A stretch of 64,000 nucleotides of DNA. It comes from Burkholderiales bacterium (GTDB lineage: Bacteria; Pseudomonadota; Gammaproteobacteria; Burkholderiales; Burkholderiaceae_C). Positions within the stretch are counted from its first letter, which is position 1. Every line of letters starts with the position of its first letter. Made by a program: the position numbers and the translations under genes. The DNA lies in the NCBI GenBank assembly GCA_016213265.1, contig JACRBA010000070.1, positions 1 through 64,000 on the forward strand, given 5' to 3'. Under the pieces are notes generated by a model that saw only the letters and a program-made list of their open reading frames with translations, searched no databases and was not told where the DNA came from. This document shows positions 1 to 9,105 of the stretch, one piece after another.

Positions 1-1468
1 CCACGCGCGCGGGCGGCGTCACCGCGTGCCAGGCGGGGCCGTGCGGGCCGGCGCTGAGCGCGCCGGCCTGCCAGCGCAGCGTGGCGATGGGGCTGTGGCC
101 ACCGGGGCGGTTGAGGAACTGCTGCGGCGGGTTCACCTGCCAGGGGCGCTGCACCAGCAGCAGCGTGGCCGTGAGCGGCCGCGTGCCCGTGGCGCGCAGC
201 CGGTAGCGCACGAGCCCGGTGGCCCGCCCCGCCGTGCCGCTGGCACCGGCCTCGATGTCCAGCGTGAAGGCCGGGTGCGTCCAGCGCACGCGCGGCTGTG
301 GCAGGTAGCCCTCGGCCAGGTGGTGGCTGGCCTGCACGTCGGCCCAGCTCACCAGGGTGCGCGTCGGGCGGCCCTTCTCACGCCCTTCCAGCAGCACGAA
401 GGGCTCGAGCGAGGGCGCGCCGGGTGCCGGCTCGATGGCGCCGTCCTCCGACATCAGCGCCGACCACCGGGCGCCGCCATCCACGCCCACCAGGGTCCAG
501 TAGTTCTGCTCGCCCAGGTAGGCGCGCGGGAAGGCGCCGCGCGGCAGGGCCTGGGCGCGCGCGGCAGTGGCCGCGTCGGGGCTGCGCCAGCGGCCGGCCT
601 CCACCAGCGTGACGCGCGGCAGGGTGGCCGGGCCCCGCGGGGGCGGCGCCAGGGGGCGCAGGCGCAGCCGGCGCGCCTCGGCATCGGGCAGGAACAGCGC
701 ATCCACCGGGCCGGCCGCGGCGTGTACCTGGGCCAAGGGCTGCCATCGGCCGCGTCCGTCGTCGGCCTCCACGGCGTAGTCGCGCCAGCGGGCCCCGGGG
801 CTCCCCCAGTGCAGCTGCAGGCCGCTGAATTCGCGCAGCGCGCCGAGCTCGATGTGGACCTCGGCGCCGCCCGCGGCGGCCACCACCTGCGGCGTCGGCC
901 AGGCGGCCGGCACGGGCGCGCGCTCCACCAGGCTCAGCCGCTCGAAGCACACGGCACCGCGCCCGCCGCCCTGGCCGCTGGCCACCACCCGCTCCAGGGC
1001 GGCGGGCCGGCGCAGGCGCTTGTCGGTGGTGGGCCCCCAGGCGAACTCGATCTGGCGCTGGCGGATGCGCAGCTCCGTGGGCGCGGCGGGCGGGCGCCCG
1101 TCGGGCCGGTACAGCCACCACACGTTGTCTCCGCTCGCGTCGGTGAGCTTGAACTGGAAGTGGTTGGGTTCGCCCTGGCCATGGTGGCGCAGGCGGAACT
1201 CGTAGTTCGCGGGCAGCGCGATGTCCAGCGGCCGGCGCGCCACCGCGTAACCGGACACGCCGCGGAAGTCGTAGTCCAGGCACAGGCCGCCCGTGGGCGC
1301 CGGGCGCAGCGCGGCCTGCACCTGGTCGGACGCGCTCGCCTGCCAGCGCGAGGCGTCGCGGAAGTCGTCGAGCAGGGTCTCGTCGCCGGGCGCGGCCACT
1401 GCACCGCACACCGTGGCGGCCATCAGCAGGCCGACCGCGGGCGCCAGCCTCGAATGCCGGGCCGTCAT
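1..1468 (-). CDS. Discoidin (F5/8 type C)-like secreted carbohydrate-associated protein, 3' end truncated by window edge
   Basis: ATG at 1468 (ATGA overlap with the malG-like stop); signal peptide MTARHSRLAPAVGLLMAATVCGAVAA; continues open to base 1 (AWHAVTPPARV). Absent from the ORF track because it runs off the edge. Confidence 0.75.
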   Translation of the reverse strand, partial: MTARHSRLAPAVGLLMAATVCGAVAAPGDETLLDDFRDASRWQASASDQVQAALRPAPTGGLCLDYDFRGVSGYAVARRPLDIALPANYEFRLRHHGQGEPNHFQFKLTDASGDNVWWLYRPDGRPPAAPTELRIRQRQIEFAWGPTTDKRLRRPAALERVVASGQGGGRGAVCFERLSLVERAPVPAAWPTPQVVAAAGGAEVHIELGALREFSGLQLHWGSPGARWRDYAVEADDGRGRWQPLAQVHAAAGPVDALFLPDAEARRLRLRPLAPPPRGPATLPRVTLVEAGRWRSPDAATAARAQALPRGAFPRAYLGEQNYWTLVGVDGGARWSALMSEDGAIEPAPGAPSLEPFVLLEGREKGRPTRTLVSWADVQASHHLAEGYLPQPRVRWTHPAFTLDIEAGASGTAGRATGLVRYRLRATGTRPLTATLLLVQRPWQVNPPQQFLNRPGGHSPIATLRWQAGALSAGPHGPAWHAVTPPARV

Positions 1469-2289
1469 TGCTTCACGCCTCCCAGGGTCAGCCCTTGCAG
1501 GTAGTGGCGCTGCAGCAGCAGGAACAACGCGAGCACGGGCAGCACGGTGATCACCGCGCCGGCCATCATCAGCTCGGCGTCCTGCACGTGCTCGCGGCTC
1601 AGCGCGGCCAGCGCCACCGGCAGGGTGTGCCGCTCGCCATCGGTGAGCACGATGAGCGGCCACATGAAATCGTTCCAGCTGGCCAGGAAGGCGAACACCG
1701 CCAGCGTGGCCAGCACCGGGCGCAGCAGCGGCAGCACCACCGAGACGAAGATGCGCCATTCGCCCGCGCCGTCCATGCGTGCGGCTTCGATGAGCTCGTC
1801 GGGGATGCTGCGCGCGTACTGGCGCACCAGGAAGATGCCGAAGATGCCGGCCAGCGAGGGCACCAGCACGCCTGCGTAGGTGTTCACCAGGCCCATGCCC
1901 TTGAGCATCAGGAACAGCGGCAGCATGGCCACCTGGCCGGGGATGACCAGCGCCGCGATGAGCGCGGCGAACAACCGGTCGCGCCCGGCGAAATGCAGCT
2001 TGGCGAAGGCGTAGCCCGCCAGCGTGTTGAAGCTGACCGAGACCACCGTGGCCGCGATCGCCAGCCCCAGGCTGTTGAGGAACTGCCGCCCCAGGCCGCC
2101 GCTGGACAGCAGCGCGCGGTAGTGCACCAGCGTGGGCTCGGCCGGCCACAGCGGCGGTGGGTAGCTGCTGGCCTCGCCCGGGCGCATGAAGGAGGCCGCC
2201 AGCATCCACAGCAGCGGCGACACGGCGGCCAGCGCCGCGAGCGCGAGCACGCCGTTCACCGCCACGGCGCGGGCGCGGTCGCCCCTCAT
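1465..2289 (-). CDS. Carbohydrate ABC transporter permease (MalG family)
   Basis: MRGDRARAVAVNG...; EAARMDGAGEWRIFVSVVLPLLRPVLATLAVFAFLASWNDFMWPL EAA-loop signature. Confidence 0.93.
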   Translation of the reverse strand: MRGDRARAVAVNGVLALAALAAVSPLLWMLAASFMRPGEASSYPPPLWPAEPTLVHYRALLSSGGLGRQFLNSLGLAIAATVVSVSFNTLAGYAFAKLHFAGRDRLFAALIAALVIPGQVAMLPLFLMLKGMGLVNTYAGVLVPSLAGIFGIFLVRQYARSIPDELIEAARMDGAGEWRIFVSVVLPLLRPVLATLAVFAFLASWNDFMWPLIVLTDGERHTLPVALAALSREHVQDAELMMAGAVITVLPVLALFLLLQRHYLQGLTLGGVKQ

Positions 2290-3161
2290 GCCCAGCCCCT
2301 GCGGCGCGCCAGCGCCAGCAGCCCGCGCGTGACCACCACGATCAGCGCGAACAGCACGAAGGCCACCGCCGAGGCCATGCCCAGGTTCCACCAGCGGAAG
2401 CCCTCCTCGTACATCAGGTAGAGCACGCTCACCGTGGACTGCAGCGGGCCGCCCTGCGTCATCACATAGGGCTCGGCGAAGAGCTGGAAGTAGCCGGCCG
2501 TGGTGAGGATGCCCACCATCAGCAGCGTGGGGCCCAGCATGGGCAGCGTGACGTGGCGGAACTGCGCCCAGGCGCCCGCGCCATCGAGCCGCGCGGCCTC
2601 GTACAGGTCGTCGGGAATGGCCTGCAGCGCGGCGATGAAGATGATCATGTTGCCGCCGAAGTTCTTCCACGCCGCGAAGACGATGATGGCCGGCATGGAC
2701 CAGGCCGGGTCGCCCAGCCAGTCGATGGGCGGCAGGCCCAGCTGCACCAGGGCCTGGTTGATCCAGCCGTAGCGCACATGGAAGAGGTAGCGCCACACCA
2801 CGGCCACCGCCACCAGCGTGGTGACCACCGGCGCGAACAGGGCCGTGCGGAACAGCGGCTTGAAGCGCGCCAGCCGCGACTGCAGCAGCACCGCCGCGCC
2901 CAGCGACAGCACGAGCGACAGCGGCACGCCCAGCGCCACGAAATAGGCGGTGCTGCCCAGCGCGCGCCAGAACAGCGGGTTGCCCAGCAGCTGCACGTAG
3001 TTGTCCAGGCCCACGAAGCGCAGGTGGCGCAGGTCGGCCAGGGCGTACAGGTCGAAGTCGGTGAGGCTGAGCACCAGCGCGGCGGCCACCGGCACGGCGA
3101 AGAACAGGCCGATCACGCTGAGCGCGGGCAGCACGAAGGCCCAGGCGGCGGCGCGGCTCAT
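2286..3161 (-). CDS. Carbohydrate ABC transporter permease (MalF family)
   Basis: MSRAAAWAFVLPALSVIGLFFAVPV...; EAARLDGAGAWAQFRHVTLPMLGPTLLMVGIL; overlaps next gene by 4 bp. Confidence 0.93.
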   Translation of the reverse strand: MSRAAAWAFVLPALSVIGLFFAVPVAAALVLSLTDFDLYALADLRHLRFVGLDNYVQLLGNPLFWRALGSTAYFVALGVPLSLVLSLGAAVLLQSRLARFKPLFRTALFAPVVTTLVAVAVVWRYLFHVRYGWINQALVQLGLPPIDWLGDPAWSMPAIIVFAAWKNFGGNMIIFIAALQAIPDDLYEAARLDGAGAWAQFRHVTLPMLGPTLLMVGILTTAGYFQLFAEPYVMTQGGPLQSTVSVLYLMYEEGFRWWNLGMASAVAFVLFALIVVVTRGLLALARRRGWA

Positions 3162-4408
3162 GCGGGGCTCCTGTCGAGCATCCAGCGCCGCTTGGCGAGC
3201 AAGCCGTCCACGCGCGCGTCGAGCGCCCGCGCCACCGGGGCCGGCGCGCTGCGCTCGTGCACCGCGCGCGCGGCGAACAGCTGCATCTCCTGCGCGATGC
3301 GCTCCCACTCGGGCACGGCGGGCGTGGGCTTCACGCGCTCGAGCTGCTCGGCGAAGGCGCGCGCCTGCGGGTCGGCGGCCAGGGGGGGGTCGGCCCAGCT
3401 GGCGCGGCGCGGCGGCAGGTTGCCGGTGAGGCGGTAGAAGTGCTGCTGCACGGCCGGGCGCGAGAGGTACTCGATGAGCGCCCAGGCCTCGCGCGGCGCA
3501 CGCGAGCGCTTGAACAGCACCAGGCTGGAGCCGCCGGCGATGGACGCACCCGGGCCCTGCGGGCCGGGCAGCGGCGCGGTCGTCCAGGCGCCCTGCAGCC
3601 CGGCCGGCAGGCGGCGGCGGAACTCGCCCAGGTTCCACGGGCCCGAGAGGTACAGCGCGAAACTGCCGCGGGCGAACTCCTGCCACAGGTTGGCCACCTG
3701 GTTGTTCGTCACCGGCGGGGCGAAGCCGCGCTCGAACATCTGCAGGTAGAAGCCCAGTGCGCGCTCGAAGCCGGGGCTGGCGAAGCCGCCGCGCCGGCCA
3801 CCGTCGCGCAGCAGCGGCTCGGGCTGCTGCAGGGCCAGCGCCAGCAGGGGCTCGAACTCGTTGAGCGGCAGCAGCTGCGGGTGCGCCACACCGATGCCCT
3901 GCAGCGCCTGCATGGCCTGCACCCAGCCGGCCCAGGTGTCGGGCAGGCGCGCGAAGCCGGCGCGCGCGAGCAGGTCGCGGCGCACGTACAGCAGGCGCGT
4001 GTCCACGTACCACGGGATGCCGTGCAACACACCGTCGACCACGTTGGTGCGCCAGATGCCGTCGAAGTAGTCGCTGCGCGCGATGGACGGTGCGGCCGCC
4101 AGGCGGGCATCGAGCGCCTCCACGGCGCCCAGGGCCACCATCTCCGGCAGCCAGGTGTTGCCGATCTGCGCCACGTCAGGCGTGGCGTCGCCCGCGAAGG
4201 CCGTGAGCAGTTTCTCGTGCGCCGCCGTCCAGGGCAGCTGCTCGATGCGCAGGTCCACCGTCGGGTGCTCGGCCCGGAAGCCGGCCAGCAGCTCGTGCGC
4301 CACCTCGCCCTCGCGCCCCATGGCCCAGAAGCGCAGGGTGGTGCGGCCGCGCTCGGGCGCGCAGCCGGCCAGGGGCGCCACGACGGAGGCGGCAGCGATG
4401 CGAAGCAT
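3158..4408 (-). CDS. Extracellular sugar-binding lipoprotein of ABC importer
   Basis: MLRIAAASVVAPLAGC lipobox; TTLRFWAMGREGEVAHELLAGFRAEHPTVDLRIEQLPWTAAHEKLLTAFAGDATPDVAQIGNTW. Confidence 0.93.
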   Translation of the reverse strand: MLRIAAASVVAPLAGCAPERGRTTLRFWAMGREGEVAHELLAGFRAEHPTVDLRIEQLPWTAAHEKLLTAFAGDATPDVAQIGNTWLPEMVALGAVEALDARLAAAPSIARSDYFDGIWRTNVVDGVLHGIPWYVDTRLLYVRRDLLARAGFARLPDTWAGWVQAMQALQGIGVAHPQLLPLNEFEPLLALALQQPEPLLRDGGRRGGFASPGFERALGFYLQMFERGFAPPVTNNQVANLWQEFARGSFALYLSGPWNLGEFRRRLPAGLQGAWTTAPLPGPQGPGASIAGGSSLVLFKRSRAPREAWALIEYLSRPAVQQHFYRLTGNLPPRRASWADPPLAADPQARAFAEQLERVKPTPAVPEWERIAQEMQLFAARAVHERSAPAPVARALDARVDGLLAKRRWMLDRSPA

Positions 4409-4430
4409 CTGCCGCCTCCCACCCAGCGGC

Positions 4431-4510
4431 GTGCGCGGATCCGGCTTCGCCGGTCCGCTGCGCGAGCCCCCTCGGGGGGCAGCGACCGGCAGGGAGCGTG
4501 GGGGCCTCAC
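4431..4510. repeat. Intergenic GC-rich hairpin element (CCGGCTTCGCCGG plus GCCCCCTCGGGGGGC)
   Basis: Two adjacent inverted repeats in the GH144-SBP intergenic gap; resembles a dispersed intergenic element I recall from Comamonadaceae genomes. Confidence 0.55.
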
Positions 4511-4512
4511 GT

Positions 4513-6015
4513 TCACATCCAGCCGCCGGTGAAGCCGGCGCGTTGGAGTCCACGGCGGAGGTGGGCGTTGCGGCGCATCGCGCGCCACACCAGGTCGTGC
4601 CGGTGGTTGGCGATCATGGCCACGATGGGGCCCTGGTCGATGCCCAGGTAGTCGGTGTCCACCCAGCCGAAGCCGGGCACCACGCGGCCGTTGGACAGGC
4701 GCGCCCGCTCGTCCACGAAGCTGGGGTTGAAGGCGTCGAGAAAGCCGTACTCGCCATAGAGCTGCGCGCCGTAGGTCTGGTGCATGGCCTGCAGCGCCGC
4801 GGTCACTTCGGCCGGCGCGAAGGGCAGCGAGGCGGCCGCGGCGGTGGGCGCGATGGTGCCATCGTCGAGCATGTCCACGCGGCCGGCGCCGCGCGCGCGG
4901 TAGTCGTGGAACTCGCGCTCGCGGCCGGCGTGGTCGCGGGTGCGCAGGTGGCCCGGGCCGTCGCACGCCGTCAGCCCCCACACATCGGCGCCATAGCCCT
5001 TCCAGCCGCCCGGGTTGGCGATGGCGTAGGCACGCTGCGACAGCGTGGCGCGCCGGCTGTTCTCGAAGTAGTCCAGGCCCTTGCCGCGCATGTACGCGTC
5101 ACGCAGGCCGCGGAAATCCACCCACACGTGCGAGTACTGATGCCAGAACATCGGCGCGCCGCCCAGGTGCTCGATGCCCATGAACGGCCCCCAGGTGCGC
5201 GGGTAGGTGGCGCAGAAGGCAGCCCACGAGTCGTCGCGTGCGGGGTGCGTGGGCGAGCCGAGCGCCAGCAGGTACAGCACCATCGCCTCGTCGTAGCCGT
5301 GGTAGTCGACGAAGGGGGCGAAGCCGCGCGCTGGGTCCCAGCCCATGCAGATGAGGCCACCGCGCTGCTGCGCCCAGCGCCAGTCCACGCGGGTGTAGAG
5401 CGTCTCGGCCAGGGTACGGATCTCCGACTCCGTGGCGTCGGTGCCGTCGAAATGGCTGTGCACGTGCAGCACGCCGGCCATGAGCAGGGCGGTGTCGATG
5501 GTGGACAGCTCGACCCGCTCGTTGAAGCGCAGCCCCGTGCCCATGTGCAGGAAGTGGTAGAAGAAACCGCGGTGGCCGGCGGTGCCCATGACGGCCTCGC
5601 CCTGCGGCGCGTGGGCCAGGAAGCGCAGCGTGCGCCGCACCCGCTCGGCGGCCTGCGCGCGGGTGACCAGGCCTCGCTCGGCGCCCACCACCAGGGCGGT
5701 GAGCCCGAAGCCCACGGCGGCCACGCTGGCCATGTCGGGGTTGCCGGGCCAGCGGTCGGGGATGAGGCCCGTCTCGGGGTGGGCGGTGTCCCAGAAGAAG
5801 CGGAAGGTGCGCGCCTCGATGTCGTCCAGCAGCGCGGCGTCGCCGAGCCGGGCTGGCGTCGTGCCCGGACCGACGGCGATCGCATGCGGCGCGCCGCGCC
5901 CCGTGTCGGCGCAGCCGGCGCCCAGGCCGGCCAGGGCTGCGGCGCCGGCGGATGCGGCGGCCAGCCACTGGCGGCGGGTCCACAGGCGGGCGGAGGGTGT
6001 CGGTGCAAGCGGCAT
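4513..6015 (-). CDS. Tat-exported lipoprotein, glycoamylase-family (GH144-like, putative endo-beta-1,2-glucanase)
   Basis: RRQWLAAASAGAAALAGLGAGC twin-arginine plus lipobox; DDIEARTFRFFWDTAHPETGLIPDRWPG and GFFYHFLHMGTGLRF motifs of the glycoamylase domain. Confidence 0.85.
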   Translation of the reverse strand: MPLAPTPSARLWTRRQWLAAASAGAAALAGLGAGCADTGRGAPHAIAVGPGTTPARLGDAALLDDIEARTFRFFWDTAHPETGLIPDRWPGNPDMASVAAVGFGLTALVVGAERGLVTRAQAAERVRRTLRFLAHAPQGEAVMGTAGHRGFFYHFLHMGTGLRFNERVELSTIDTALLMAGVLHVHSHFDGTDATESEIRTLAETLYTRVDWRWAQQRGGLICMGWDPARGFAPFVDYHGYDEAMVLYLLALGSPTHPARDDSWAAFCATYPRTWGPFMGIEHLGGAPMFWHQYSHVWVDFRGLRDAYMRGKGLDYFENSRRATLSQRAYAIANPGGWKGYGADVWGLTACDGPGHLRTRDHAGREREFHDYRARGAGRVDMLDDGTIAPTAAAASLPFAPAEVTAALQAMHQTYGAQLYGEYGFLDAFNPSFVDERARLSNGRVVPGFGWVDTDYLGIDQGPIVAMIANHRHDLVWRAMRRNAHLRRGLQRAGFTGGWM

Positions 6016-6044
6016 CGTGCAGGGATGGGGCGGCGGAATGACAA

Positions 6045-6067
6045 GGGGGCGCCGGCGGGGCGCCCCC
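6045..6067 (-). terminator. Hairpin between TonB receptor and GH144
   Basis: GGGGGCGCC-GGCGG-GGCGCCCCC, perfect 9-bp stem directly after the receptor stop (minus strand). Confidence 0.5.
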
Positions 6068-6083
6068 TGTGCGGGTCAGGCGC

Positions 6084-9029
6084 TCAGAACTTGTAGCCCA
6101 GCACCAGGCGCAGGGTGCGCATGGGGCCACGCATGGCGTTGGGCTTGCCGAGGTTGGGGTTGTCGCCCCCGTACTCGTTGGCACTGCCCGGGCCGCCGAC
6201 CCAGTCGTCGTAGCCGCCGTAGTTCTTGGTGTTGAGCACGTTCAGCACGTCCAGGCGCGTGTTCACCTTGCCCAGTCCCACGCCCCAGTCCTTCGCCACG
6301 GCCAGGTCGAGCTGGTTGAACTGCCGGCTGTCGGCTTCGCGGTAGACGCATTCGCCGGGCACGGTGTCGGAGGGGAAGCCGCCGGTGCAGTCGGTCAGCT
6401 GGCGCGGCAGGCCGCTGGCCCAGGTGTACTTGGCCGACAGCTGGATGCCCCAGGGCAGCAGGCCGTCGGTGACGCCCGCCGCGACGACGCGGTGCTTGTC
6501 CACCATGCGCGAGGTGTGGAACGCGCGGCCGCCGCGGCCATAGGTCCAGTCGAAGATGTCGTTGTCCCAGTTGCGGGCGGTGGTCTGGGCATCGCTGTAG
6601 GTGTAGGCCAGCGTCAGGCCCCAGCCCGACTCGGTGCTGTAGGGCTTGTCGGCCTTCACGAACAGGGAAGAGGTCTTGTTCTCGCCCACGAAATCGCCCA
6701 GCACCAGCGTGCCGTAGCCGCGCGGGCCGCCCCACAGCGGGTCGATGGGGCTTTGCGTGTGCCAGCCGCCGTTGAAATCGCGGTTGCCGCCGAACCAGGT
6801 GAACTGGTTCTGCGCGTGCACGTGGCTGTAGGCGACCTCGGCGTTCCAGGTGCCCAGCGCCTGGCGCAGGCCCAGCGTGTACTGGTCGGCGAACGGCATC
6901 TTGAAGTCGTTCTTGATCAGCCAGATCTCGCCGTTGGCCTGCGCGTTCTTCTGCTTCTCGTCGAGCGCATGGTTGGCCATCGCGCGGTCGTACGAGCGCC
7001 CCCAGCCGCCGTAGACCACCGAGCGGCGGTCGCCGAACAGGTCGTAGCTGGCGCCCAGGCGCGGCGCGAAGGCGCCCTTGAAGCTCTTGCGCGACTTGCC
7101 GTCGGCGATGTACTGGTCGATGTCGATGCCGCCCAGCGCCAGCGACTCGGCGTAGGTCTGACCCGCCGGTGCCGTGACGCCGCCGAAGGTGCGGCCGTCT
7201 TCCGCGTAGAGCGCCGCCACGCGGTCGGCCGGCGTCACGTAGTCGTTGTTCAGCATGTTGGACTCGTAGTCCCAACGCAGGCCGATGTTCACCTCGAGCT
7301 GCTTGGTCACGCTCCAGTCGTCCTGCAGGTACAGGCCGAACTGCTGGTTGCCATAGCCCACCGACACCGGCGCCAGGGCGCGGTCGATGCGGCACTGGTC
7401 GGTGCTCTGCACGCCGCCGGTGTCGGTGAAGTTGGTGCCCGTGCAGTCGCTGCCGTCGTAGTAGGGCAGGCCGGTCACCGGGTCGATCACCACCTGCACG
7501 ATGTCCACGCTGCGCGAGGTGCCCGAGAGCCGGTACTTCAGGTCCTTGAGCTTCACGCCGCCCTTGACGACGTGGCCCTTGGCGCCCGTCCACGTGAGCT
7601 CTTCGCTGACGAAGGTGCCGCGCTGCTGTCGGAACTGGGCGTCGGGCGAGCCGCCGGCGAACAGCACGTCCTGCGAGTTGGCCAGCGTGCCGGTGGGCGA
7701 GCCCTTGTACTTGACGAAGGGCTCGGTGGCGGCGGACTTGGGGTTGTAGGTGTACTCCTCCCAGCCCACGCGGGCCTCGCTCAGCAGGTTGCCGAAGGTC
7801 CACTCGTGCTTGAGGTCCAGCCGGGTCTCTTCGTTGATGCGGTCCTTGTCGTTGCCGGGCACGCTGAGGTTGGTGTCCTCGGGCACGCGGTCGCTCTCCT
7901 TGCGCAGCTTGGCGCTGAAGGTCAGGCGCTGGTCGTCGTTGAGCTGCGCGTCGATCTTGCCGAGGAAGAGGTCTTCGTGGAACTTGTCCACCGTGCTGCC
8001 CGCCAGGGCCAGCAGCTCGGGCACGATGCCCACGCCGGCCGGCAGCAGGTTGGTGTTGCGCGCCACCACCTGGCGCGTGTCGTCGATCTGCTTGCCGTCG
8101 TAGGCGGCGAAGAAGTGGATGCGGTCCTTGACGATGGGGCCGCCCAGCGCGCCGCCGTACTGCATCTGGGTGGAGGGCAGTCGCGGTGCGCCGTTGCGCT
8201 CGGCCTCCTCCTGCAGCGGGCTCATCTCGGTCCAGTTGGTGCCGGTGCGGTCGACGTAGACCTCGCCGTGGAACTCGTTGGTGCCCGAGCGCGTCACGGC
8301 CGTGATGGCGGCGCCGCTGACCTGGTCGAACTCGGCCTTGTAGTTCTGCGTCAGCACCTTGTACTCGGCGATGGCCGACTGCGGGAACGGGTTGCCGCGC
8401 GTGGCGTCCATGCCCGTGGCGCCGTTGCGCAGGATGTTGTTCTTCTGGCTGACGCCGTCGATGAACACGTTGATGTTGTTGCGGTCCTGTGCGCCGCTCT
8501 GCAGGTTGACCTGCCCGGTGTTGGCCGACTGCACGAAGGCCACGCCGGGCGCCAGGTCCACCGAGCTGAGGAAGTTGCGCGTGTTCTGCGGCAGCTGCTC
8601 GATCTGGCGGCGCGTGACGTTGGTGCCCACCTGCGAGTCCTTCACATCGCGCCGCGTCAGCGAACCGACGATGGTGACGCGCTGGGTGTCGCCGCCCAGC
8701 GCCAGGTCCACCGTGGCCGTCTGGCCCACGAGCAGCGTCACCTCCTCCGAGGCCTGCTCGCCCACGCGGATCTCGTAGCGGCCGGGCGCCAGGCCCACCA
8801 GCACGTAGCTGCCGTCCGCCGCGGTGGTGGTGCGGTAGGTGGTGCCGTTGTCCTTGTTGACCACCACCACCGCAGTGCCCGCCTGCGGCGCCGCCTGGCC
8901 CTGGCTGACCTGGCCGCGCAGGGTGGCGGTGCTCACCTGGGCATGGCCGGGCAGGCTGGCGCCGGCCAGCAGCATGGCCGCCGCCGCGGCCAGCGCGTGG
9001 CGATGAAAACCTTTTCTCTTGGGGCTCAT
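6084..9029 (-). CDS. TonB-dependent receptor with N-terminal carboxypeptidase-regulatory-like domain (Oar-like)
   Basis: Signal peptide; TATLRGQVSQGQAAPQAGTAVVVVNKDNGTTYRTTTAADGSYVLVGLAPGRYEIRV; C-terminal LRLVLGYKF. Confidence 0.93.
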   Translation of the reverse strand: MSPKRKGFHRHALAAAAAMLLAGASLPGHAQVSTATLRGQVSQGQAAPQAGTAVVVVNKDNGTTYRTTTAADGSYVLVGLAPGRYEIRVGEQASEEVTLLVGQTATVDLALGGDTQRVTIVGSLTRRDVKDSQVGTNVTRRQIEQLPQNTRNFLSSVDLAPGVAFVQSANTGQVNLQSGAQDRNNINVFIDGVSQKNNILRNGATGMDATRGNPFPQSAIAEYKVLTQNYKAEFDQVSGAAITAVTRSGTNEFHGEVYVDRTGTNWTEMSPLQEEAERNGAPRLPSTQMQYGGALGGPIVKDRIHFFAAYDGKQIDDTRQVVARNTNLLPAGVGIVPELLALAGSTVDKFHEDLFLGKIDAQLNDDQRLTFSAKLRKESDRVPEDTNLSVPGNDKDRINEETRLDLKHEWTFGNLLSEARVGWEEYTYNPKSAATEPFVKYKGSPTGTLANSQDVLFAGGSPDAQFRQQRGTFVSEELTWTGAKGHVVKGGVKLKDLKYRLSGTSRSVDIVQVVIDPVTGLPYYDGSDCTGTNFTDTGGVQSTDQCRIDRALAPVSVGYGNQQFGLYLQDDWSVTKQLEVNIGLRWDYESNMLNNDYVTPADRVAALYAEDGRTFGGVTAPAGQTYAESLALGGIDIDQYIADGKSRKSFKGAFAPRLGASYDLFGDRRSVVYGGWGRSYDRAMANHALDEKQKNAQANGEIWLIKNDFKMPFADQYTLGLRQALGTWNAEVAYSHVHAQNQFTWFGGNRDFNGGWHTQSPIDPLWGGPRGYGTLVLGDFVGENKTSSLFVKADKPYSTESGWGLTLAYTYSDAQTTARNWDNDIFDWTYGRGGRAFHTSRMVDKHRVVAAGVTDGLLPWGIQLSAKYTWASGLPRQLTDCTGGFPSDTVPGECVYREADSRQFNQLDLAVAKDWGVGLGKVNTRLDVLNVLNTKNYGGYDDWVGGPGSANEYGGDNPNLGKPNAMRGPMRTLRLVLGYKF

Positions 9030-9105
9030 GGCGTGTCTCCGTCGTCTCGAGGTGTTGTGGTGGGGCCGGGAAAGCGGGAAGGAGGTGCGGCGCCTGCCCC
9101 GCGCG

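Noticed and set aside
3382-3389. G8 homopolymer in the sugar-binding protein gene as a phase-variable tract
   Set aside because: The frame is intact across it and nothing indicates variation; only worth noting beside the two frameshifts.
3158-4981. 607-aa minus ORF suggesting an N-terminally extended binding protein
   Set aside because: The extension runs antisense/out of frame through GH144 and the hairpin element; the lipoprotein start at 4408 explains the gene.
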